Source: Falsiroseomonas selenitidurans (GTDB lineage Bacteria > Pseudomonadota > Alphaproteobacteria > Acetobacterales > Acetobacteraceae). From it: DNA of 62,518 nucleotides. Of the stretch, positions 32,489 to 39,996 are shown one piece after another. The notes below the pieces were generated by a model. That model made no database searches. It had not been told where the DNA came from and saw only the letters and a list, made by a program, of their open reading frames with translations. Each line of letters starts with the position of its first letter. Position 1 is the stretch's first letter. A program made the translations under genes and the position numbers. The DNA lies in NCBI RefSeq assembly GCF_012103215.1, contig NZ_JAAVNE010000031.1:1-62518 (forward strand), read 5' to 3'.

Positions 32489-33837
32489 GCGGCCAGCGCC
32501 GCCTCCACCGCCTGCGCCACGGCGAACAGCCGGGCGTCGCCGCCATGCTCGCCCATCAGCTGGAAGCCGACCGGTGCCTCGCCCGCACGGTGGCAGGGCA
32601 GGCTGATGGCGCAGCGGTCGAGGAAATTGGCCACCGCCGTGTTGCGCAGCAGCAGCAGGTTGATGCGGCCATACGCGGCCTCCTCCGCCACCGCCGCGAT
32701 CGCCGGCGGCACCAGCGGGCAGGTGGGGGAGACGACGGCGTCGAAGCCCGCCGTGCGCGCCGCGAAGCCGGCGATGATCCGCGCCCGGTCCTGGCCGAGG
32801 GCGATGTACTCCGCCGCCGACATCTGCCCGCCGCGCAGGATGCGCGCCAGGATGCGCGGGTCGTAGCGGTCCCGCGCCCGTTCGATCAGGGGGCGATGCC
32901 AGGCGAAGGCCTCGCTGGCCGCATAGCCGCCGGTGGCATTGGCCTGGGGGATCTCGGCCAGTTCCGGCACCGACAGCGCCTCCACCCGCGCCCCGGCGGC
33001 GGAAAGCTTCGCCAGGGCGGCCTCGAAGGCGGTGGTCACGGCCGGGTCCCAGCCTTCGGTCACGTAGCCCTGCAGCACGCCCAGGCGCAGCCCGGCCACC
33101 GGCGGCGGCGCGGCAGGCGCGCGGGCTTCCTCGCCCGCCATCAGCGCGTCCAGCACGGCGCAGCAGGAAACCGTGTTGGCCAGCGGCCCCAGGCTGTCCA
33201 GCGTGAAGGACAGCGGCAGCGTGCCGGTCAGCGGCACGCGCTTCGCGGTGGGCTTCCAGCCGACGATGCCGCACAGCGCCGCCGGGATGCGGCAGGACCC
33301 GCCGGTGTCGGAGCCGAGGCCGGCGAAGCCCATGCCATCCGCCGTCGCCACCGCGGCGCCGGAGGAGGATCCGCCCGGCAGCCGCCCCGTCGCCCGGTCC
33401 CACGGGCTGCGCGGCGTGTCGAAATGCGGGTTGTGGCCGAGGCCGGAGAAGGCGAACTCCACCATGTTGGTGCGCCCCAGCACCACGAAGCCGGCGCGCT
33501 GCAGCCGGGCCACGCTGGGCGCGGTGGCGGCCGCCGGGGCCACGTCGGCCAGCGCGACGGAGCCGCCGCGGGTCTGCTGCCCGGCCTCGTCATACAGATC
33601 CTTGACGCTGATCGGGATGCCGGCCCAGGGGCTGGGCGCGCGGCCGGCGGCGCGCAGCGCGTCCATCGCCCGGGCGCTGGCCCGGGCGCTGTCCGCATGC
33701 ACCACCAGGAAGGCGCGCCGGCCCTCGCCGTCCGCCTCCGCGATCCGCGCCAGGGCTTCCTCCACCAGCGCGGCGGCGGTGGTGCGGCCGGCGGCGAGGT
33801 CGGCGGCGGCTTCGGCGAGGCTGGGCATGGCGGGCAT
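32485..33837 (-). CDS. amidase (amidase signature family)
   Basis: A 450-residue amidase with the Ser-cisSer-Lys triad: Lys79 in 'WAGIPISVKDLYD', the Gly/Ser-rich 'LPGGSSSGAAVA' at 154-163 and the nucleophile in 'GSDTGGSCRIPAALCG' (Ser181). The C-terminal half is intact. It hydrolyses amides to the acid and ammonia; the substrate is not readable. Both ATG codons at the start (MPAMPS) are possible, the first being used. The gene runs into the cupin gene by overlap. Together with eutBC on the other strand it could reflect a theme of nitrogen release from amino compounds. Confidence 0.9.
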   Translation of the reverse strand: MPAMPSLAEAAADLAAGRTTAAALVEEALARIAEADGEGRRAFLVVHADSARASARAMDALRAAGRAPSPWAGIPISVKDLYDEAGQQTRGGSVALADVAPAAATAPSVARLQRAGFVVLGRTNMVEFAFSGLGHNPHFDTPRSPWDRATGRLPGGSSSGAAVATADGMGFAGLGSDTGGSCRIPAALCGIVGWKPTAKRVPLTGTLPLSFTLDSLGPLANTVSCCAVLDALMAGEEARAPAAPPPVAGLRLGVLQGYVTEGWDPAVTTAFEAALAKLSAAGARVEALSVPELAEIPQANATGGYAASEAFAWHRPLIERARDRYDPRILARILRGGQMSAAEYIALGQDRARIIAGFAARTAGFDAVVSPTCPLVPPAIAAVAEEAAYGRINLLLLRNTAVANFLDRCAISLPCHRAGEAPVGFQLMGEHGGDARLFAVAQAVEAALAA

Positions 33838-33891
33838 CCGGCAGGTTCGGCCGCGATGCTGCGCAGGACCGGCCGGTTCGGCAAGCCGTCC

Positions 33892-34047
33892 CTAGCCCTG
33901 GGCCGGCGGCGCCACCTGGTCATTGGCCGGCGGCACCTGCACGATCAGCTCCAGGACGGAGGGATAGATCAGGTAGCCGATGATCGCGGCCGGCAGCAGC
34001 CGCACCCCGCCGGCCGCCACTTCCTCAACCCCATTGTCCCGGTCCAT
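33892..34047 (-). CDS. small single-TM protein, 51 aa
   Basis: The frame MDRDNGVEEVAAGGVRLLP is followed by one hydrophobic stretch (LLPAAIIGYLIYPSVLELIV, about residues 17-36) and a polar Pro/Ala tail. A GGAG lies 6 bases before the ATG. Acidic start, one membrane span and good third-position G/C bias support a real small membrane protein, but there is no known family. It is divergent from the TRAP transporter promoter and 55 bases upstream of the amidase gene on the same strand. Confidence 0.4.
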   Translation of the reverse strand: MDRDNGVEEVAAGGVRLLPAAIIGYLIYPSVLELIVQVPPANDQVAPPAQG

Positions 34048-34110
34048 GCTCGTCTCCATCGCCCCGGTACCGCAGCGCACAAGGCGGGGGTGGCGTTCCC
34101 GGGACGCGAA

Positions 34111-34141
34111 TTGACAAAGCCGCGTGCTCGGGTTGTATGAT
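34111..34141 (+). promoter_or_regulatory. sigma-70-like promoter of the TRAP/uronate operon
   Basis: A perfect TTGACA -35 lies at 34111-34116. The -10 is either TGTATG with a 17-base spacer or TATGAT (34136-34141) with 19. Both -10 candidates fall inside the palindrome at 34129-34154, so a repressor bound there would exclude RNA polymerase. Confidence 0.6.
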
Positions 34142-34154
34142 GTCATATAACCCG
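34129..34154. promoter_or_regulatory. 26-bp palindromic operator, GntR/FadR-like
   Basis: Left half CGGGTTGTATGA (34129-34140), central TG, right half TCATATAACCCG (34143-34154); the halves match at 11 of 12 positions. The core ATGATGTCAT with flanking GTT/AAC resembles sites of GntR/FadR-type regulators that control sugar-acid transport. It lies 40 bases before dctP and overlaps the -10. No gntR gene is in the window. Confidence 0.65.
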
Positions 34155-34194
34155 CGGTCCGAAGGCTGCGGGATGGGGAAGGAGAGGATCGACA

Positions 34195-35178
34195 ATGAAA
34201 GCGATGCGCGCGCTCCGCGCCGTGGCCCTCGCGGCTGCGGCCCTGTTGCCTTGGGTTCCCGCCACCGGCCAGGCGCAGGAATGGCGCGGCTGGAACATCC
34301 ATGCCGCCGACTATCCCAATGGCCGCGGCCTGGACCGCTTCGGCGAGCTGGTGATGCAGCGGACCAACAACCGCATCCGCATGCGCACCTACCACTCCGC
34401 GCAGCTCGGCCAGCAGGACGAGGCGATCCAGCAGATGCGGCTGGGCTCCATCGACTTCGGCAACTTCAACCTCAGCCCCTTCAACAACCTGGCGCCGTCC
34501 ACCAATGTGGTGACGCTGCCCTTCCTGTTCCGCAACGTGGCCCACAGCCACGCCGCCATCGACGGCATCGCGGGGGCGGAGATCGCCAAGGACCTGGAGG
34601 CGATCGGCATCATCGCGCTGGCCTGGTACGATGGCGGCGCGCGCAGCGTCTATTCCACCCGCCCGATCCGCACGCCTGCCGACATGCGCGGCCTGAAGAT
34701 CCGCGTGCAGACCAGCGACCTGTGGATCGACCTGATGCGGGCGCTGGGCGCCAACCCGACGCCGCTGCCCTTCGGCGAGGTGTTCACCAGCCTGCAGTCC
34801 GGCGTCATCGACGCGGCGGAGAACAACTACCCGTCCTATGAGAGCACCCGGCATTTCGAGGTGGCGCGCTACTACACCACCACGGAACACTCCAACGTGC
34901 CGGAAGTGCTGGCCGTGTCGCAGCAGCGCTGGCGCCGGGCGAGCGAGGCGGAGCGCAACATCCTGCGCGACGCCGCCCGCGAATCCGCCACGCTGCAGCG
35001 CCAGCTCTGGGCGGAGCGGGAGCGCGTTTCGCGCCAGCGGGTCGAGGCGGCCGGCGTGACGGTCATCGAGCTGACCGACCGCAGCCCGTGGTCGGCGCTG
35101 ATGGAGCCGGTCTATGCCAAGTATGCGGCGACGCCGCGGCTGTCCGGCATGGTGCAGGCGATCCGCGCGCTTCCCTGA
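34195..35178 (+). CDS. dctP: TRAP transporter substrate-binding protein DctP
   Basis: A 327-residue periplasmic binding protein. A signal peptide (MKAMRALRAVALAAAALLPW, cut near GQAQ) is followed by the DctP fold: 'ADYPNGRGLDRFGELVMQRT', 'SAQLGQQDEAIQQMRLGSIDFG' and the ligand-binding region 'LKIRVQTSDLWIDLMRALGANPTPLPFGEVFTSLQSGVIDAAENN', seen as the parts RVQTSDLWIDLMRALGAN and PFGEVFTSLQSGVIDAAEN. The Arg in 'LKIRVQ' normally binds the ligand carboxylate. The adjacent uronate dehydrogenase and mutarotase genes point to a hexuronate ligand. Expression is probably set by the palindromic operator upstream. Confidence 0.93.
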   Translation: MKAMRALRAVALAAAALLPWVPATGQAQEWRGWNIHAADYPNGRGLDRFGELVMQRTNNRIRMRTYHSAQLGQQDEAIQQMRLGSIDFGNFNLSPFNNLAPSTNVVTLPFLFRNVAHSHAAIDGIAGAEIAKDLEAIGIIALAWYDGGARSVYSTRPIRTPADMRGLKIRVQTSDLWIDLMRALGANPTPLPFGEVFTSLQSGVIDAAENNYPSYESTRHFEVARYYTTTEHSNVPEVLAVSQQRWRRASEAERNILRDAARESATLQRQLWAERERVSRQRVEAAGVTVIELTDRSPWSALMEPVYAKYAATPRLSGMVQAIRALP

Positions 35179-35213
35179 TCCGACGGCCTGATCGTGCCGG
35201 CATGACCACGAAA

Positions 35214-35236
35214 GGGGGGCGGCACGCCCGCCCCCC
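35214..35236 (+). terminator. stem-loop between dctP and dctQ
   Basis: Perfect 9-base arms GGGGGGCGG (35214-35222) and CCGCCCCCC (35228-35236) flank a 5-base loop in the 96-base gap. Such a stem inside a TRAP operon would favour stable dctP mRNA and reduce read-through to the membrane subunits. Confidence 0.5.
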
Positions 35237-35274
35237 GGCCTGATCCCCTTCCCACACCCAGGACGCAGGACGCC

Positions 35275-35790
35275 ATGGCGCTGTTCTCCCGCCTGCTCGA
35301 TGCCTTCTCGCGCCTCGTCGTCATCGCTGCCGGCGTCGCGCTGGTGGGGCTGGTGGTGATGATGGGCTGGATGGTCTTCGGCCGCTACGTGCTGAACGAC
35401 ACGCCGACCTGGATCGAGCGCGCGGCGACGCTCTCCATTCTCTGCATCGCCCTGCCGGTGGCCGCGATCGGCGTGCGCGAACGCTTCCACCTCTCCGTGC
35501 TGGGGTTCCGGGAGGCGCTACCGATCGGCATCCAGCGCTGGATCTCGGTGGCCTGCGACGCGCTCGTGGGGCTGTTCGGCGTGGCCATGGTGGTCTGGGG
35601 CTGGCAGCTGGTCGAGATGGTGGGGCCCTTCAAGATCCCGCTGCTGGCGATCAGCCAGGGCTGGACCTATGCGCCGATGGTGCTGTGCGGCGGGCTGATC
35701 GCGCTGTTCTCGGTCGAGCATGTGCTGAAGGACATCACGCGCCCGGAGGGCCCCGAACAGCGTGGCGCCGCCGCGGCCTTCCTGGAGTAG
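35275..35790 (+). CDS. dctQ: TRAP transporter small membrane subunit DctQ
   Basis: A 171-residue protein with four predicted membrane helices. The second-helix signature 'MGWMVFGRYVLNDTPTWIERAATLSILCIAL' (parts: GWMVFGRYVLNDTPTW and ATLSILCIALPVAA) is typical of DctQ, as is 'QRWISVACDALVGLFGVAMVVWGW'. It pairs with DctM in the inner membrane. It ends 6 bases before the dctM start. Length is normal. Confidence 0.9.
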   Translation: MALFSRLLDAFSRLVVIAAGVALVGLVVMMGWMVFGRYVLNDTPTWIERAATLSILCIALPVAAIGVRERFHLSVLGFREALPIGIQRWISVACDALVGLFGVAMVVWGWQLVEMVGPFKIPLLAISQGWTYAPMVLCGGLIALFSVEHVLKDITRPEGPEQRGAAAAFLE

Positions 35791-35796
35791 CCTGAC

Positions 35797-37095
35797 TTGG
35801 AAACCGGCCTGCTCATCATCTTCGGCATCTTCGTCCTCGGCATCGTCTCCGGCATTCCCGTCGCCTTCGTGCTCGGCATCGCCGCGGTGGCGGGCTTCCT
35901 GTACGAGGGCATCAACCCCGCCGTCGCCTTCCAGCAGATGGCCTCGGGGATGAGCATCTTCTCCCTCCTCGCCATCCCCTTCTTCGTCTTCGCGGGCGAG
36001 TTGATGATGCATGGCGGCATCGCCCGCCGGCTGATCTCGGTCGCGTCCTCCCTGTTCGGCTGGATGCGCGGCGGGCTCGGCGTGGTGAATGTCGCGACCT
36101 CCATGCTGTTCGGCGGCATCTCGGGCAGCGCCGTGGCGGATGCCTCCGCGCTCGGGACCATCCTGATCCCGGCGATGAAGCAGCGCGGCTACGGCACCGA
36201 CTATTCGGTGAGCGTCACCGTCACCAGTTCCATCGCCGGCATCATGATCCCGCCCAGCCACAACATGATCCTGTATTCGCTGGCGGCCGGCGGCGGCGTC
36301 TCGGTCAGCGCGCTGTTCATCGCGGGCTTCGTCCCCGGCCTCATCATGTGCCTCTGCCTCGGCGTCGCCGCCTATTGGGTGGCGGTGCGGCGCGGCTATC
36401 CGGCGGAGCCCTTCCAGGGCTTCCGGCACATCCTGTGGACCTTCGTCGACGCGGTGCCGGGCCTTTTCACCGCCGTCATCATCCTGGGCGGCGTGCTGTC
36501 GGGCATCTTCACCGTCACGGAAAGCGCCGCCTTCGGCACCATCTGGGCTATCCTGGTCACCATCCTGGTGTACCGCAGCATGACCTGGGAGAGCTTCAAG
36601 GTCTGCGTCGCCGCCAGCGTGCGCACCTCCGCCGTGGTGTTCCTGCTGGTCGGCACGGCGACGGCCTTCGCCTACCTGCTGGCGCTGTACCGGCTGCCGG
36701 ACCTGCTGACGGAGGGGATGCTTGCCATCAGCTCCAACCCCATCGTCATCCTGCTGATGATCAATGTCTGCCTGCTGTTGCTGGGCTGCGTCATGGACAT
36801 GGCGGCGCTGATCCTCATCACCACGCCGATCTTCCTGCCCGTCGTCGTCGCCATCGGCATGGACCCGGTGCAGTTCGGCATGGTGATGATGATGAACCTG
36901 GGTCTGGGCCTGACCACGCCCCCGGTGGGGGCGGTGCTGTTCGTCGGCTGTGCCATCGGCAGGATCCCGATGGAGCGCATCCTGAAATCCATCCTGCCCT
37001 TCTATGCCGCCATCCTGCTGGCCCTGGCGCTGACCACCTACGTGCCGGCCATCTCCCTCACCCTGCCGAAGCTGCTGCTCGGCTATACCGGCTGA
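35797..37095 (+). CDS. dctM: TRAP transporter large permease DctM
   Basis: A 432-residue polytopic permease with the DctM features 'GIPVAFVLGIAAVAGFLYEG', 'IPFFVFAGELMMHGGIARRL', 'FGGISGSAVADASALGTILIPAM' and 'FGMVMMMNLGLGLTTPPVGAVLFVG'. It drives sodium-coupled uptake with DctQ of the ligand handed over by DctP. A TTG start is used (METGLLIIFG), with GGAG about 10 bases upstream; there is no earlier ATG in frame. It is 20 bases before the uronate dehydrogenase gene. Confidence 0.95.
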   Translation: METGLLIIFGIFVLGIVSGIPVAFVLGIAAVAGFLYEGINPAVAFQQMASGMSIFSLLAIPFFVFAGELMMHGGIARRLISVASSLFGWMRGGLGVVNVATSMLFGGISGSAVADASALGTILIPAMKQRGYGTDYSVSVTVTSSIAGIMIPPSHNMILYSLAAGGGVSVSALFIAGFVPGLIMCLCLGVAAYWVAVRRGYPAEPFQGFRHILWTFVDAVPGLFTAVIILGGVLSGIFTVTESAAFGTIWAILVTILVYRSMTWESFKVCVAASVRTSAVVFLLVGTATAFAYLLALYRLPDLLTEGMLAISSNPIVILLMINVCLLLLGCVMDMAALILITTPIFLPVVVAIGMDPVQFGMVMMMNLGLGLTTPPVGAVLFVGCAIGRIPMERILKSILPFYAAILLALALTTYVPAISLTLPKLLLGYTG

Positions 37096-37115
37096 ACCAC
37101 CCGAGGATGCTTCCC

Positions 37116-37958
37116 ATGTCCGACACCAAGCCGATCCTGCTGACCGGCGCTTCCGGCAATCTCGGCCGGATGCTGACGAAGGAGCTTTCGGCCGCCGGCC
37201 ACACGCTGCGGCTGACCGACATCGCCCCCTTCCCGGACCCGCTGCCGCCCGGCGCGCAATTCGTGAAGGCGGACCTGACGGAATCGCTCGCCATCGTCCG
37301 CCAGGCGGAGGGCTGCGGCACCATCCTGCATTTCGGCGGCGTGTCGGTGGAACGGCCCTTCGAGGAGGTGGCCGGCCCCAACCTGCACGGGCTCTACCAC
37401 ATCTACGAGGCCGCCCGGATGTTCGGCGCCCGCGTGGTCTTCGCCAGCTCCAACCACTCGATCGGCTTCCACGAACGGCCCCAGGGCAACCAGGGGAAGC
37501 TCGACGCGGACTGTGCTTTCCGGCCGGACGGCTATTATGGCCTGTCGAAGGTGTATGGCGAGCTGATGGGCCGGCTGTACTGGGACAAGCACGGGGTGGA
37601 GAACGTCAACATCCGCATCGGCTCCTGCTTCCCGAAGCCGATCAACAAGCGGATGCTGGCCACCTGGCTCTCCTACCCCGACCTGGCGCGGTTGATCCTG
37701 CGCACCATTGCGGCGGAACGGGTCGGCCATTGCGTGGTCTGGGGTGCCTCGAGGAACCCGGACAGCTTCTGGGCCGAGGACCACCGCGACCGGCTGGGCT
37801 GGGCGCCGCAGGACAGCGCCGAGGATTTCCGCGCCGAGGTCGGGCATATCGTCTCCGACGACCCGGTGGAGGAACGCTACCAGGGCGGCGGCTACTGCTC
37901 GATCGAATACTCCCGCAAAGGCGGCTTCTCCCCGCGCGACCAGTTCGATCTGGAATGA
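37116..37958 (+). CDS. udh: uronate dehydrogenase (NAD-dependent epimerase/dehydratase family)
   Basis: A 280-residue SDR protein that matches uronate dehydrogenase, which oxidises glucuronate or galacturonate to the aldarolactone with NAD. 'ILLTGASGNLGRML' at 7-20 binds NAD. The active site holds Ser111-112 in 'VVFASSNHSIGFHERP' and Tyr141/Lys145 in 'RPDGYYGLSKVYGELMGRLYWD' (seen as YYGLSKVYGE). 'NIRIGSCFPKP' is also typical of Udh. The start (MSDTKPILL) has GAGGA upstream. An ATGA overlap with the mutarotase gene follows, and the TRAP genes precede it, so uptake and first oxidation step are in one operon. Confidence 0.9.
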   Translation: MSDTKPILLTGASGNLGRMLTKELSAAGHTLRLTDIAPFPDPLPPGAQFVKADLTESLAIVRQAEGCGTILHFGGVSVERPFEEVAGPNLHGLYHIYEAARMFGARVVFASSNHSIGFHERPQGNQGKLDADCAFRPDGYYGLSKVYGELMGRLYWDKHGVENVNIRIGSCFPKPINKRMLATWLSYPDLARLILRTIAAERVGHCVVWGASRNPDSFWAEDHRDRLGWAPQDSAEDFRAEVGHIVSDDPVEERYQGGGYCSIEYSRKGGFSPRDQFDLE

Positions 37959-38797
37959 TCGCGCTGGCCGCCGGCGACTGGACCGCCCAGCTGCTGGAGG
38001 ACCAGGGCGCGGCGCTGGGCGCGCTGGCCTGGCGCGGGCAGGACATCGTCGCGCCGGTGCCGCCCGGCGGGCATCCGAACCTTGGCTTCCACAGCGCCTT
38101 CCTCATGGCGCCCTGGACGAACCGGCTGGCGGAAGGGCGGATCACCGTCGGCGGCCAGGCCTACCGCATGCCGATCAACCGGCCGGCGGAAGGCCATGCG
38201 CTGCACGGCTTCGTCCGGGAACAGGCCTGGACCGTCGGCTCGGTGGCGGGGGATGCGGCGGTGCTGTCCTGCACCGTGGACCATGCGCCCTTCCGCTGCA
38301 CCGCGCGGCTGCGCGTCGCCCTGGCGCCGGCGGGGCTGCATCTGGCGCTGGAACTGACCAATGACGGCGCGGTGCCGACGCCGATGGGCATCGGCTGGCA
38401 TCCCTTCCTCACCCGCCCCGCTGGCACCCGGCTGCGCTTCGCGGCCACGACCATCTTCGGCCGGGATGCCCGCAACCTGGCGATCGGGCCGCGCCCCTTC
38501 GCCGGGATGGCGGGCGGCGATGCGGTGCTGGACGGGCTGGACACCCACTTCGCCGGCTGGGACGGGGTGGCGGAGATGTCGCGCCCCGGCGGGCCGGACC
38601 TCCGCCTGGCCGCCACCGGGGATTGGGCGCGCAACCTGCAGGTCTTTGCCCCGCGCGGTGGCGGGGTTATCTGCGTCGAGCCGGTGAGCCACGCGCCGGA
38701 TGCGGTGAACCGGCCGGCCATCGCCGCGCATGGCCCGATGCTGCCGCTGGCGCCGGGGGCTTCGCTGCATGGTTCGGTGACCTTGCTATTGGGTTAG
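37955..38797 (+). CDS. aldose 1-epimerase (mutarotase) family protein
   Basis: A 280-residue galactose-mutarotase-like protein. The catalytic histidines are in 'EGHALHGFVREQAW' and 'PMGIGWHPFLTRP', and the general-base Glu is in 'GGVICVEPVSHAPDAVNR'. It would speed interconversion of the alpha and beta anomers of the imported sugar acid, so that uronate dehydrogenase gets its preferred anomer. Its start overlaps udh by ATGA, which makes this functional link likely. It is the last gene that obviously belongs to the uronate operon, with a 50-base gap after it. Confidence 0.88.
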   Translation: MIALAAGDWTAQLLEDQGAALGALAWRGQDIVAPVPPGGHPNLGFHSAFLMAPWTNRLAEGRITVGGQAYRMPINRPAEGHALHGFVREQAWTVGSVAGDAAVLSCTVDHAPFRCTARLRVALAPAGLHLALELTNDGAVPTPMGIGWHPFLTRPAGTRLRFAATTIFGRDARNLAIGPRPFAGMAGGDAVLDGLDTHFAGWDGVAEMSRPGGPDLRLAATGDWARNLQVFAPRGGGVICVEPVSHAPDAVNRPAIAAHGPMLPLAPGASLHGSVTLLLG

Positions 38798-38847
38798 GGC
38801 GCGAACCCCTCTCCCCAAGTGGCGACGCAACGGGCAAGACTGGCGGG

Positions 38848-39996
38848 ATGAAAAGCGCGCTGGTGCTCGGTGGTGGTGTCATGGGCCTCACGGCCGCCTG
38901 GGCGCTGGCACGCGCCGGCTGGTCCGTGCGGCTGCTCGACCAGGATGCGCTGCCGAATGAGCGCGGCAGCTCCGTCGACGACCACCGGCTGATCCGCCAC
39001 GCCTATGGCGCCGCGCGGGGCTACATGCGGATGATCGACCCCGCCTATGCCGCCTGGCGCCTGCTGTTCGCGGAAGCCGGGGAGGATCTGCATGTGCCGA
39101 CCGGCGTGCTGGCCCTGGCCAATGCGCAGGGCGGCTGGCTGGCGGAAAGCCGCGCCGCGCTGCGGGCGGATGGCCATGCGCTGGCCGAACTGGAGGCGGC
39201 CGCGGTGGCCGCCCGCTACCCCTTCCTGCGGCCGGACGGCATCGCCCAGGCCTTCCACATGGCCTCCGGCGGGGTTCTGCTGGCGCGGCGCATCGTGCAA
39301 GCGCTGCTGGCGGTGCTGGCCGCGCGCGGGATCGCCCCGATCCGTGCCCGCGCCCGCGCGGTGGACCCCCGCCAGGGCTGGCTGGAGACGGCGGAGGGAG
39401 ACCGGCTTTCGGCCGACCTGCTGGTGGTCGCCGCCGGTCCCTGGGCGCCGCGGCTGCTACCGGCCCTCGCCCCGCAGGTGCGGCCGACCCGGCAGATCCT
39501 GGTCCGCCTGGCCCCGCCGCCGGACTACCGGGCCGGCTGGCAGGCGGCGCCCATGCTGCTGGATCTGGCGGAGGATGGCGGCTTCTACGCCGTGCCGCCG
39601 GTGGCCGGCACGCCATTGAAGATCGGCGACCACCGCTTCGCCCCGGCGGGCGACCCGGAGGACCCGCGCCAGGCGACGGCGGCGGAGGCGGAGGAGATCC
39701 TGGCCTTCGCCCGGCCCCGGCTGCGTGACCTGCACCGCTACCAGGTGCTTTCGGCCGCCGCCTGCTACTATGATGTGGAGCCGGCGGAACGCTTCGTCCT
39801 GCAGCGGCAGGGCCGGGGTTTCGTGCTGTCCGGCTTTTCCGGCCACGGTTTCAAATTCGCCCCTCTGCTCGGCCTCGCCCTGGCGCGCGCGGCCACCGAC
39901 CCCACCCTCTGCGACAGCCTCGCCGGCTGGGCCGCCGGCCAGGCGCCGCCCGTGCCGGGCCTGCTGGCCGATCTCGAACAGGAAATTCCCGCATGA
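38848..39996 (+). CDS. FAD-dependent oxidoreductase (DAO/sarcosine oxidase-like)
   Basis: A 382-residue flavoprotein of the D-amino-acid-oxidase/monomeric sarcosine oxidase type. The FAD-binding 'ALVLGGGVMGLTAAWALARAGWSVRLLDQ' (residues 4-13 carry the GxGxxG-like turn) is followed by 'SSVDDHRLIRHAYGAARGYM', a segment typical of sarcosine-oxidase-like enzymes. The C-terminal 'RFVLQRQGRGFVLSGFSGHGFKFAPLLG' fits the FAD-covalent-type fold. The substrate is probably a secondary or N-methyl amine, or an amino acid. Its stop overlaps the acyl-CoA dehydrogenase gene as ATGA. It is 50 bases from the mutarotase gene, so operon membership is uncertain. Confidence 0.8.
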   Translation: MKSALVLGGGVMGLTAAWALARAGWSVRLLDQDALPNERGSSVDDHRLIRHAYGAARGYMRMIDPAYAAWRLLFAEAGEDLHVPTGVLALANAQGGWLAESRAALRADGHALAELEAAAVAARYPFLRPDGIAQAFHMASGGVLLARRIVQALLAVLAARGIAPIRARARAVDPRQGWLETAEGDRLSADLLVVAAGPWAPRLLPALAPQVRPTRQILVRLAPPPDYRAGWQAAPMLLDLAEDGGFYAVPPVAGTPLKIGDHRFAPAGDPEDPRQATAAEAEEILAFARPRLRDLHRYQVLSAAACYYDVEPAERFVLQRQGRGFVLSGFSGHGFKFAPLLGLALARAATDPTLCDSLAGWAAGQAPPVPGLLADLEQEIPA

